Shown here: piece by piece, positions 34,125 through 42,800 of the stretch
Layout of the letters: every line of letters starts with the position of its first letter
Position numbering within the stretch: position 1 is the stretch's first letter
NCBI GenBank assembly: GCA_016869285.1
Contig: VGEN01000008.1
Coordinates: 1 to 55,748 of the forward strand
From: Alphaproteobacteria bacterium
GTDB taxonomy: Bacteria; Pseudomonadota; Alphaproteobacteria; SHVZ01
Length of the DNA stretch: 55,748 nt
Direction: 5' to 3'
Program-made: the position numbers and the translations under genes
Notes under the pieces: generated by a model
What the model was told of the DNA's origin: nothing
What the model saw: the letters and a program-made list of their open reading frames with translations, nothing else
Database searches by the model: none

Positions 34125-34535
34125 ATGCGCTTCGAGACCAAAGTCGCTATCGCCGTCCGTGCCGATCTGCCGGTCTGGCAGAAGCTGAACGTCACCGCAT
34201 TCCTGGCCAGCGCCGTCGCCGGTTCCGTTCGCGCCCTGATCGGCCAAGCCTATGAGGATGGCTCAGGCGTGCGCTCGCTCGCGATGTTCCGCCAGCCGGT
34301 CCTGGTCTTCGCCGCTTCGGCCGCCGATCTGACCTAGGCGCACCAACGTCTTCGCGAGCGAAACCTGCCGTTTGCGCTTTACACCGAGGAAATGTTCGCG
34401 ACCGGGCACGACGAGGCCAACCGGGCTGCGGTGAAGGCGGTGAAGGCCGAGGCGTTGAAGCTGGTCGGCTTGGCGCTGCATGCCGATCGCAAGGACGTCG
34501 ATCGGGTGGTTAAGGGGATGGCGTTGCATCCTTAA
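34125..34535 (+). pseudogene. DUF2000 family protein gene interrupted by an in-frame TAG
   Basis: Reading from the ATG at 34125 gives VAIAVRADLPVWQKLNVTAF and PVLVFAASAADLT, the start of a DUF2000 protein. It is halted by TAG at 34335-34337. The same frame then continues without shift through AHQRLRERNLPFALYTEEMF, ATGHDEANRAAVKAV, LKLVGLALHADRKDVDRVVKGMALHP to TAA at 34533-34535, which completes the family's usual length of about 136 residues. A single C-to-T change from CAG would create the stop. It is either a recent pseudogene, a sequencing error, or rarely a read-through gene. The final TAA lies in the left arm of a long palindrome. DUF2000 proteins have no firm function. Confidence 0.8.
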
Positions 34536-34707
34536 GGCCACGGTCGCGCCGTTGCTGCGTCTCGCTCAAGCCGAAGCGCTGGGCGCTTCGGTACGCTCGC
34601 CGCCGGCGCGAATCTGAAGACTTCGCGGCGGCGCGCGCAGCGTACCGAGGGCGCATAGCGACCTCGGCTTGAGCGGAGCGCGTGATCGTCGCGACCGTGG
34701 CCTTAAG
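34531..34707. repeat. 177-bp imperfect palindrome between convergent genes
   Basis: The outer arms CTTAAGGCCACGGTCGCG (34531-34548) and its exact reverse complement (34690-34707) are 18 bases long. Inside, CGCTCAAGCCGA (34563-34574) pairs with 34664-34675 on the same symmetry axis. TCGGTACGCT (34588-34597) pairs with 34639-34648, offset by two bases. The TAA stops of the DUF2000 gene and of the HtpX-like gene are both inside the CTTAAG termini. It could be a bidirectional terminator, a palindromic mobile repeat, or a structured RNA. Confidence 0.8.
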
Positions 34708-35710
34708 CGCCAAGGTTTTCCAGTCTGGCGATACGATCCTCCAGCGCCGGATGCGTCGCGAGCAGCGACCATGTCCGGCTGGTGAACTGCCGGAGCGGAT
34801 TGATGATGAACAGGTGCTGGGTGGCGCCGCTGACGCCCGGGAAAGGCTTCGCGGCCTCCGTCAGCTTCCGTAGCGCCCCGATCAGCCCCTCGGGATTGCG
34901 CGTGAACTGAACCGAGGTCGCGTCCGCAAGGTACTCGCGCTGGCGCGATACCGCGAACTGCACGAACTTGGCTGCGATCGGCGCCAGGATCGCGAAGACC
35001 AGGAAGACGACGATCAGGATCAGCTGGCCGCCGCCCTTCTTGTTATCGCCGGCGGAAGACCGGCTCCGGCCGAAGCTTCCCCATCGAAACGCCCGTAGGG
35101 CGATCTCGCTGACCATCGCGATCAGCCCGACCGTGACGCCGACGGCGGTCATGTAGCGCGTGTCGAGATTGGCGATATGACCCATCTCGTGGCCGATCAC
35201 GCCTTGCAGCTCCGTGCGTGACAGCGAGTCGAGCAGGCCGCGGGTTACGCCGATCGCCGCTCGGCTGGTGCGCATGCCGGTCGCGAAGGCATTCGGCACC
35301 TCGGTCTCGATCACCAAGACCTTCGGCTTCGGCAGGCCGGCGGCGATGGCCATCTCCTCGACGATGTTGTGGAGCTGCGGCTCGTTTTCGCGGCCGACTT
35401 CGCGTGCGCCTGAGATACCCGCAAGCAGCCGGTCGCCGAGGGCAAGCGTGATGCCGCTCCACAGCAGGCTAGCGAGACCCAGCAGCATCGCACCGGCGAT
35501 CGCCGCCGGTCCGGTCAAGGCGCTGAGCGCGTCCGAGGCGGTGCCGCCCTCGAACTCCAGCATCGCGCCGATCGAGGCGCCGAGACCTGCCGCGATCAGA
35601 GTCAGGACGATCAGGAGCCAGCGCGTCATGCGCCGGTTGCGGCGCTGCGCCGACATGAAGTCGGTGCTCGCCAACCCCGACGCTACGGGCGCCGACGACG
35701 GCGCGCTCAT
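34703..35710 (-). CDS. M48 family metalloprotease (HtpX-like)
   Basis: This membrane zinc protease has 335 residues. Two helices lie near residues 31-50 and 68-92, then the catalytic HEMGH motif at 174-178 (VIGHEMGHIANLDTRY). Two more helices lie near 187-205 and 228-250, followed by SRQREYLADATSV supplying the Glu third ligand. The C-terminus has STHPALEDRIARL (here ATHPALEDRIARL), typical of M48 proteins. It is the usual partner of LemA, which lies nine bases upstream on the same strand. HtpX-type proteases degrade misfolded membrane proteins. Its stop codon falls in the palindrome arm. Confidence 0.88.
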   Translation of the reverse strand: MSAPSSAPVASGLASTDFMSAQRRNRRMTRWLLIVLTLIAAGLGASIGAMLEFEGGTASDALSALTGPAAIAGAMLLGLASLLWSGITLALGDRLLAGISGAREVGRENEPQLHNIVEEMAIAAGLPKPKVLVIETEVPNAFATGMRTSRAAIGVTRGLLDSLSRTELQGVIGHEMGHIANLDTRYMTAVGVTVGLIAMVSEIALRAFRWGSFGRSRSSAGDNKKGGGQLILIVVFLVFAILAPIAAKFVQFAVSRQREYLADATSVQFTRNPEGLIGALRKLTEAAKPFPGVSGATQHLFIINPLRQFTSRTWSLLATHPALEDRIARLENLGA

Positions 35711-35719
35711 CGGATGCGC

Positions 35720-36274
35720 CTAGCGCAGATCGACCTTCGGCACCGCGCGCTCGGCATCGGGGATGTCGAGATGCGGCATGACGGCGAATCCGAACATGCC
35801 GGCGATCATGTTGGCCGGGAAGGACTGCACCATGTTGTTCAGGCCCATGATGCTGTCGTTGTAGAACTGGCGCGCGAAGGAGATCTTGTTCTCGGTCGTA
35901 GTCAGCTCTTCCTGGAGCTGCATGACATTGTCGTTGGCCTTGAGCTGCGGGTAGTTCTCCATCAGCGCGAAGAGCTTGGTTGTCGCCGCCGTCAGCGCCG
36001 CCTCGGCCACGCCGACCTCGGCCGGGCCTTTCGCATTGACCGCCGAGTTCCGCGCCTCGACGACCTGCCTTAATGTCTCCTGCTCATAGCCCATCGCGTC
36101 CTTGACCACCTCGACCAGGTTCGGGATCAGGTCATGGCGGCGCTTGAGCTGCACGTCGATCTGGCTCCAGGCATTGCGGGCCTGGTTCCTGAGCGAGACC
36201 AAGCGGTTGTAGGTCATCGCCAGCCAGAGGCCGACCACGACGACAATGCCGATGACGATCCAGGTCGTATCCAT
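35720..36274 (-). CDS. LemA family protein
   Basis: This protein has 184 residues. An N-terminal membrane helix WIVIGIVVVVGLWLAM (about 5-20) is followed by the family signature YNRLVSLRNQARNAWSQIDVQLKRRHDLIPNLVEVVK. The rest is helical, with LKANDNVMQLQEELTTTENKISFARQFYNDSIMGLN typical of the LemA bundle, and ends near FPANMIAGMFGF. The bulk probably lies outside the cytoplasm, anchored by the single helix. LemA and HtpX-like proteases are a widespread gene pair; LemA's role is unclear but is often assumed to help the protease. Confidence 0.9.
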   Translation of the reverse strand: MDTTWIVIGIVVVVGLWLAMTYNRLVSLRNQARNAWSQIDVQLKRRHDLIPNLVEVVKDAMGYEQETLRQVVEARNSAVNAKGPAEVGVAEAALTAATTKLFALMENYPQLKANDNVMQLQEELTTTENKISFARQFYNDSIMGLNNMVQSFPANMIAGMFGFAVMPHLDIPDAERAVPKVDLR

Positions 36275-36359
36275 GCGGGTGCCTCCGGGCTATGGTCGCC
36301 GCGCGTGCGGCCAGCATGCCATAGCTGGAACGGCCGTTCATCGTCTGCGAGGGGACAGG

Positions 36360-37280
36360 ATGAAGGTGGCGATGGTCGGCGCCGGCGGCGTCGGCGGCTT
36401 CTTCGGCGGGCACATGGCCCGCGCCGGCGCGGATATGCGCTTCCTCGCGCGCGGCGCGCATCTTGCGGCGCTGAAGACGGACGGGCTCACCATCTTGAGC
36501 GATGTCGCGCCGATCGACCGGCTCAAGGTTCGGGCGACCGGTGACCCGCGCGAGATCGGCCCGGTTGCCGCTGCGCTGCTGGCCGTCAAGCTTGCCGACA
36601 CCGAGTCAGCCATCGCGCAGATGGCACCGCTGGTCGGGCCCAAGACCGTCGTCGCCTCGCTGCAGAACGGAGTCGAGGCGATCGAGCGCATGAGCGCCGC
36701 CTTCGGGCGCGAGCACGTGCTCGGCGGGGTCTGCCACATCGCCATCGCGATCGAGCGGCCGGGCGTGCTGCGCCATACCGGCACCATGGCGCGGATCACG
36801 CTCGGCGAACTCGACGGAAGCAAGAGCGAACGCCTGACCGCGCTCGTCGAGACCTGCAAGCGCGCGAATCTTGACGTCATCGAGTCGCCCGGCATCCACC
36901 GCGCGATCTGGGAGAAGTTCGTCTTCCTTTCCATGCTTTCCGGCGTGACCGCGCTCGCCCGCACTCCGATCGGCCCGATCCGCGAGGACGCGGAGGGTCG
37001 GCTTCTGATCACGCGTGCGCTCAGCGAAAGTACGGCCGTCGCACGTGCGTGCGGCATCGCGCTTCCCGGCGATCATGTCGAAAAGTCACTCGCTTTCGTA
37101 GACAGCCTGCCGGCGGCGATGAAGGCTTCGATGCTCCACGACCTCGAGCGCGGCGGGCGGCTCGAGCTGCCCTGGCTGTCAGGCGCTGTCGTCCGGCTCG
37201 GCCGCGAAAGCGGCGTGGCTACGCTGACACATGAGGCGATCTTCGCGGCGCTCCGGCCGCACCAGAACGGGCGAGCCTAG
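36360..37280 (+). CDS. Ketopantoate reductase (PanE/ApbA) family 2-dehydropantoate 2-reductase
   Basis: This NADPH-dependent dehydrogenase has 306 residues. The Rossmann start MKVAMVGAGGVGGFFGGHMARAG has the GxGxxG motif. KLADTESAIAQMAPLVGPKTVVASLQNGVE contains the conserved Lys and the LQNG motif. IWEKFVFLSMLSGVTALAR (about 181-199) carries the catalytic Lys region. MKASMLHDLERGGRLELPWLSG holds the Ser/Asp-Glu substrate-binding set. The ATG at 36360 follows AGGGGACAGG. Several paralogues usually exist per genome, so reduction of ketopantoate for CoA synthesis is not certain. The 3' end overlaps the convergent SDR by 4 bases. Confidence 0.85.
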   Translation: MKVAMVGAGGVGGFFGGHMARAGADMRFLARGAHLAALKTDGLTILSDVAPIDRLKVRATGDPREIGPVAAALLAVKLADTESAIAQMAPLVGPKTVVASLQNGVEAIERMSAAFGREHVLGGVCHIAIAIERPGVLRHTGTMARITLGELDGSKSERLTALVETCKRANLDVIESPGIHRAIWEKFVFLSMLSGVTALARTPIGPIREDAEGRLLITRALSESTAVARACGIALPGDHVEKSLAFVDSLPAAMKASMLHDLERGGRLELPWLSGAVVRLGRESGVATLTHEAIFAALRPHQNGRA

Positions 37281-38047
37281 ATCTTCACGCTCATGCCGCC
37301 GTCGACGATCAGCACCGTGCCGGTGCAATAGGCCGAGGCATTGCTGGCGAGGTAGACGACGGCGCCGTCGAGCTCGTCGGCCTGGCCCCAGCGCTTGAGC
37401 GCCGTGCGCTGCGCGAACCATTCGCGTTTCTCGAGATCGGCGCGGAGCGGCGTGTCCATATTGTCCGGCGTCATCATGTATCCGGGCGCGATGGCGTTGA
37501 CGGTGACGCCCTTAGCGCCCCATTCGACCGCGAGTGCGCGCGTCAGGCCTTCGAGCCCGGCCTTGGCTGCGCAGTAGTTGGCATTGGCCTCGCGCGCGAT
37601 ATGCGCGTTGATCGAGGAAATATTGATGATCCGGCCCCAGCCGCGTCGGATCATGCCGACGGATGCGCGCTTGGCGAGCCGGAAGCACGCGTTGAGGTCA
37701 ACTTCGATGATCTCGTTCCACTCGGCGTTGGTCGCCTCGGTCGCGGTCTTGGCGTTTCCGTAGCCGGCGTTGTTGACCAGGATGTCGAGGTGGCCGAGCT
37801 CCTTCTCGATCCGGTCGATCGCGGCATCGGCCTTGACAATGTCTGTGGTGTCGAAAGCCGTTGCCGTCGCCTTGCCGCCCGCAGCGATAATTGCCTGCTT
37901 GGTCTTCTCGATGCCGGCCTCGTTGCGGCCGTTCACGACGACATGCGCACCGGCGGCGGCAAGTGCCAGCGCCATGGCCCGGCCGAGGCCGCGGGAGGCG
38001 CCGGTCATCAGCGCGACCTTGCCATCGAGGGAGAAGATCTTGGTCAT
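37277..38047 (-). CDS. SDR family oxidoreductase
   Basis: This classical short-chain dehydrogenase has 256 residues. The cofactor motif TGASRGLGRAMA (about 15-26), NNAG (about 91-94), the catalytic Ser in INISSINA, and Tyr/Lys in NYCAAKAG are all present. APGYMMTPDNMDTP and TGTVLIVDGGMSVKI match the 3-oxoacyl-ACP reductase/gluconate 5-dehydrogenase group. After the beta-2 strand VVNGRNEAG has an Arg suggesting NADPH. A GGAG RBS lies seven bases before the ATG. It may be co-transcribed with the acetamidase homolog just upstream on the same strand. Confidence 0.87.
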   Translation of the reverse strand: MTKIFSLDGKVALMTGASRGLGRAMALALAAAGAHVVVNGRNEAGIEKTKQAIIAAGGKATATAFDTTDIVKADAAIDRIEKELGHLDILVNNAGYGNAKTATEATNAEWNEIIEVDLNACFRLAKRASVGMIRRGWGRIINISSINAHIAREANANYCAAKAGLEGLTRALAVEWGAKGVTVNAIAPGYMMTPDNMDTPLRADLEKREWFAQRTALKRWGQADELDGAVVYLASNASAYCTGTVLIVDGGMSVKI

Positions 38048-38068
38048 GGAGACTCCGGGGATGAGGTT

Positions 38069-39013
38069 TCAGCGGCCAGCCAGCAGCGACTTCGCCAGCA
38101 TGGCGTGGATACCCTTGTTGCCGTCGACAAGCTGGGTCACGCGCAGATCGACCGCCAGGCTGCAGAGCATGTAGGCCTCCTCGCGTGAGACGTTGAGCCG
38201 CTCGCAGATCATGGTGATCATCTCGCGCAACGCCTGCTTTGCCGCTTCGTCAAGATCGACATTAAGGCCCATGGAGATGAAGTGCGTCGGCGTCTCGGCG
38301 CGCGGAAACTTGAGCCGAAGGTCCTTGCGCACGATCAGCTCGAAGGTGCCGGAGACCGCGGTTTCGAGCGCGGTGATCGAGACCTCGCCGTCGCCCTGCA
38401 CGGCATGGCCGTCCCCGGTCGAGAACAAGGCGCCCTTGTTGAAGACCGGCAGGTAGAGCGTCGATCCCGCGCCAAGCTCTTTGTTGTCGAGATTGCCGCC
38501 ATACTCGCGCGGCTCGATGGTGGCGACGCGCCCGTAGATCGGCGGCGGCGCGACGCCCATGACACCGCAGAAGGGTTTGAGCGGCACCTTCATGCCCCAG
38601 GGCATCTCGGCCGTCATCGCCTTCCGGTCGATCGGCAGATGCCAGATGCGCCGGACCGGAAAGTCCTCGGGCAGCGTTCCCTTCAAGGGCGCGATCACCG
38701 TCCAGCCCCAGTCCTGGCGCAGCGCCACGTCCTTGATGCGGACCTCGAGCGTGTCGCCCGGCTCGGCCCCCTCGACATAAACGGGCCCGGTCAGGATATG
38801 ACCGCCCGGTCCCATTTTCACCTTGTCGAGGATCTCCGGGTGCTCGGGCAGGACCTCGAAAGGCGGCTTGGGCAGCGTCTCTTTTGCGCCGGAGACGCAA
38901 TGGACGGTGACGGTGTCGCCGGAGGCGATCTTGAGGACCGGCGGAAGATCGGCGGCGAAGACGCCCCAGTGGCAGGTGGCCGGCGAGGCGGAGAGGTCGT
39001 GATGGCGGGGCAT
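38069..39013 (-). CDS. Acetamidase/formamidase family protein
   Basis: This FmdA/AmdA-family amidohydrolase has 314 residues. HPEILDKVKMGPGGHILTGPVYVEGAEPGDTLEV (about 57-90) is the conserved core. KPFCGVMGVAP (about 146-156), PREYGGNLDNKEL (about 169-181) and LFSTGDGHAVQGDGEVSITALE (about 198-219) hold the expected metal-binding Asp and His residues. It releases ammonia and an acid from formamide, acetamide or related short amides in the cytosol. It is 21 bases upstream of the SDR gene on the same strand and divergent from the response regulator. Confidence 0.87.
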   Translation of the reverse strand: MPRHHDLSASPATCHWGVFAADLPPVLKIASGDTVTVHCVSGAKETLPKPPFEVLPEHPEILDKVKMGPGGHILTGPVYVEGAEPGDTLEVRIKDVALRQDWGWTVIAPLKGTLPEDFPVRRIWHLPIDRKAMTAEMPWGMKVPLKPFCGVMGVAPPPIYGRVATIEPREYGGNLDNKELGAGSTLYLPVFNKGALFSTGDGHAVQGDGEVSITALETAVSGTFELIVRKDLRLKFPRAETPTHFISMGLNVDLDEAAKQALREMITMICERLNVSREEAYMLCSLAVDLRVTQLVDGNKGIHAMLAKSLLAGR

Positions 39014-39133
39014 GGGGTCTCACGAGGACAGGCGGGGTCGGGATCATAGTCGATCGGCAGAGGCGACGCCCTTGACCATTTCCCGGCTTGGCTCCAAGCA
39101 TCTGCTGAAGCTGACGGAGATCTCAAGCGAAGG

Positions 39134-39814
39134 ATGGGCTCTGCCGAAACCGCGCCGGCCGCGCCGAGCTTTCTCGTCGCCGACGACCATCCGATGGTGC
39201 GCGATGCGCTCGGCACGGCGCTGCGCCAGAGCTTCGCCGGCGCGCGCATCGAGACCGCCGGATCGATGGCCGAGACCATGGCTCTTCTCGAGCGCGAGGC
39301 GGAGATCGACGCGCTGCTGCTCGACCTCGACATGCCGGGCATGGATGGCCTGACCGGCATCGCGACGGTGCGGGCGAGCTATCCGTCGGTTCCGATCGTC
39401 GTCGTCTCAGCGGCACGCGATGGCCGCACGATGCGCCGGGTCATGGACCTCGGTGCCTCGGCCTTCATGCCGAAGTCGGCCTCGCTCGAGGCGATCGCCA
39501 GGGTCGTGAAGGCCGTGCTCGACGGCGAGGTGCTGATGCCGCCCGACGCCGAGGCATCGGAGAGCGACGAGGAGGCGATCGACTTCGCCCGCCGCGCCTC
39601 TCAGCTCACGCCACAGCAATGGCGGGTGCTGGCGCTGATGGCGCGGGGACGGCTCAACAAGCAGATCGCCTTTGAGCTTTCCGTCGGCGAGCCAACGGTG
39701 AAGGCGCATGTGACGACGATCCTACGCAAGCTCGGCGTGCGGTCACGCACCCAGGCCGTGATCCTGTCGCGCCATCTTGCCCTGGAGCCGCCGAAGGAGC
39801 CGATCAAGCCCTGA
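39134..39814 (+). CDS. LuxR-type response regulator (CrbR-like)
   Basis: This two-component regulator has 226 residues. The receiver domain has the acidic pair Asp17/Asp18 (VADDHPMVRDAL), the phosphorylation site Asp64 (ALLLDLDMPGMDG) and the conserved Lys in FMPKSASLEAI. The C-terminal LuxR/GerE helix-turn-helix is LTPQQWRVLALMARGRLNKQIAFELSVGEPTVKAHVTTILRKLGV. The last 11 bases overlap the end of the convergent hybrid kinase, the evident partner. In gammaproteobacteria a LuxR-type regulator paired with a transporter-kinase of this sort (CrbSR) controls acetyl-CoA synthetase and acetate use. That function here is inference. Confidence 0.87.
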   Translation: MGSAETAPAAPSFLVADDHPMVRDALGTALRQSFAGARIETAGSMAETMALLEREAEIDALLLDLDMPGMDGLTGIATVRASYPSVPIVVVSAARDGRTMRRVMDLGASAFMPKSASLEAIARVVKAVLDGEVLMPPDAEASESDEEAIDFARRASQLTPQQWRVLALMARGRLNKQIAFELSVGEPTVKAHVTTILRKLGVRSRTQAVILSRHLALEPPKEPIKP

Positions 39815-42800
39815 GCGCCAGGGGCTGGCCGCGCCCGCGGCCGCGGAGAAGTGCCCTGAGCGCTGCCGGCTTCACCGGCTTGTGCAGGAGATCGACCTGC
39901 TGCGCGCAAGCGCTGCCGCGGAGCGACGGATCGCGGTCGGCGGTGATCAGCGCCGCGGCAATCTCGGAGCCCCACTCCTGTCGAAGGCGTTCGATGACGG
40001 CAAGCCCGTCCGGGCCGGAACCCAGATGATAGTCGACGACGAGGAGATCCGGCGCGCGGCCTTCCCCGGCGAGCGCGGCGAGAGCCGCTTCGAGCCCGGG
40101 CGAGGCGACGACCTGGCAACCCCAGCCGCCAAGCAACGTTGTCATCGCGTCGCGCACCTGCGCTTCGTCATCGATGCAAAGAACGAAGGCGCCGGTGTCG
40201 AGGCCGGCGAGCGGCGCGGCCACCGGCAGCGCCGCCGGCAGCGCAGCACTGGCGGCGGCGAGCGGCACGGTCACGGCGAAGACCGAGCCGCGGCCGGGGA
40301 TCGAGCGGAGGGAGATCTTGTGGTCGAGCATACGTGCAACGCGCTCGACGATGGCGAGCCCGAGCCCGAGACCGCGCCCCTCGCCGCGGTCGATCGCGGC
40401 TGGGTGGAGCCGGACGAACTCCTGGAAGACGAGGTCACGCTTGTCCTCGGGGATGCCCGGGCCGTTGTCCCAGACCTCGATGCGAAGCGCCTTGCCGGCG
40501 CGGCGGCAGCCGAGGACAACGCGCGGCGGACGGTCCTCTCCGCCGCCGTACCGGAGCGCGTTGGAGATGAAATTCTGCAGAATGCGACGGAGCAACGCGG
40601 AGTCCGTCGTGATCGATGCCGAGCAGGCCGACACCGTCAGGCGCGCGCCGCTCTTCGCAGCGAAAGGAGCGAAGGCGGCGGCCAGCGAGTCGAAGAGCGG
40701 CTGCAGCGCGAAAGCCCGGCGCTCAAGCTTGAGCGCGCCGGCATCGAGCTTCGAGATGTCGAGCAACGCGTCGAGCAGGGCTTCGACCGCACCCAGTCCC
40801 TGGTCGATCTTGGTAACGAGGTCGTTTCCGGGCTGGCGGTCGGCGAGGGCTGCGGTGAACAGGCGCGCGGCATGCAGCGGTTGCAGAAGGTCGTGGCTGG
40901 CGGCGGCGATGAAGCGGGTCTTGCCGAGATTGGCCGCTTCGGCCTCGGCTCGGCTCCGCTCGAGCTCGGCAGTGCGCTCGGCGACGCGTAGCTCGAGCGT
41001 CTCCTTCGACTGGCGCAGCACGGCCTCTGCGGCGCGCGCCTGGGTCACGTCCTGATAGAGAAGGAAAAAGCCAGCGACAGCGCCACTCGCATCGAAGTGC
41101 GGGATATAGGTGCCCTGGGCTACCTCGATATTGGCATCATTGGTCGGGAACTCGATCTCGAAGGTCTGGTGCTCGCCGCGCAGCACGCCGTCGATATGCG
41201 GCTTGAGGCGTCGATAGCGCTCCTCGCCGATGACCTCGACGATGGTTCGGCCCTCTGCCTCCTCGGGCGTCAGATTGAGCGCCGCCTGATACTGGCGATT
41301 GGTGAAGCGATAGCGCTCGTTCCTGTCGATATAGGCGATGAGCACAGGAACGTTGTCGGTGTAGACACGAATGCGCCGTTCGCTGTCGCGAAGCGCTTCT
41401 GCGGCTCGAACGCGCGCGGTCACGTCGTGACAGGTGGCGACGAAGCCGCCGCCGGGCAGCGGATCTAGCCGGATCTCGACCACGCTCGCATTTGGCCCGC
41501 GACGCTCCAGCACCTGGGACGTCTCGGGTCGCTTCAGAATCTCCGCAATCGAGGCGGCGTGCGCGCCGACGGTGACCGTGTCAGGATCGAGACCGAGGAG
41601 TGCCGGAAAGCGTTCGTTCCAGATCTCGAGGCGGCTCTCACGGTCGAAGGCGGCGATGCCGAGGCCGGCATGATCGAGCGCGTTGCGCAGGATCTCGGAG
41701 CTGTAGCGGATGGCCTCCGAGGCTTCGTCCAGCATCGCACGCGCGGCGCGCGGCGAGATCAGCCGGCGACGCTCGACCGCGGCCATGATCACGCGGGCCG
41801 AAGCGGCGCCGATGGTGCCGGAGAGCAGGCGCTCGGCGAGCCCCAGAGCAGCCGGGAGCGTGAGGCCCCGATCCGCGAAGGCGCGCGCGGCTCGCTCGGC
41901 GCCCAGAAAGCGCGCGACCAGGTCGCGAAGCTCCTCGATGCGAGAGGCGGCATCGCCAGCGAGGGTCCGCTGCGGCGCCTCGGCGCCGAGAACGAAGGCG
42001 TCGGCCTGCTCCTGGTCGCGCCGGCGGGCCGGGACGAGCAGCGAGCCGCCGATCAGGAGAAGCGTGTTGACGGTGATGCCGACGAGGAAGCCTTGACCGA
42101 TCTGATCGAGCGCGGCGAGAGGATCCGGCAGGAACGAAGCCAGCGGTGTTGCCAGCGGTTCGCCGAGCGCCTGCTGCAGCGAAGGGATCAGAAGTCCGTA
42201 GAGCCAAACCGCGAAGCCGCCGGCGAGGCCGGCGACCACGCCGAAGCGATTGGCCCGCCGCCAGTACAGCCCTAGGATCAAGCCCGGCATGAAATTGGCG
42301 ACCGCGCAGAACGAGATCATGCCGATAGAGGCCAGCGGCAGGTAGCCGGCGACGATCTTGTGATAGGCGTAGCCTGCCAGCACGATCACGAGGACCGCGG
42401 CGCGGCGGACGAGCAGGACGAGCGGCCCCAGATCGCCCTGCGCGGTAGCGCGTCTACGCAGCAGCAACGGCATCACCAGCTCGTTGCCGACCATGCCGGA
42501 CAGCGCCATGCAGGCGACGATCACCATCGAGGTCGCGGCCGAGAGACCGCCGATGAAGACCAGCAGCGACAGCCAGGCCTCGTCGTTGGAAAGCGGCAGC
42601 GACAGGACGTACAGGTCGGGATTGGCGATCCTGGGCAGCAGGAGCAGGCCGCCGGCCGCGATCGGCACGACGAAGAGGTTGATCAGCACGAGGTAGGTGG
42701 GGAACAGCCAGCGCGCGGTCCGGAGGCTGCCTGGATGATCGTGCTCGACCACGGCGACGTGGAACTGCCGTGGCAGGCAGAGGAACGCAGCTGCCGCCAG

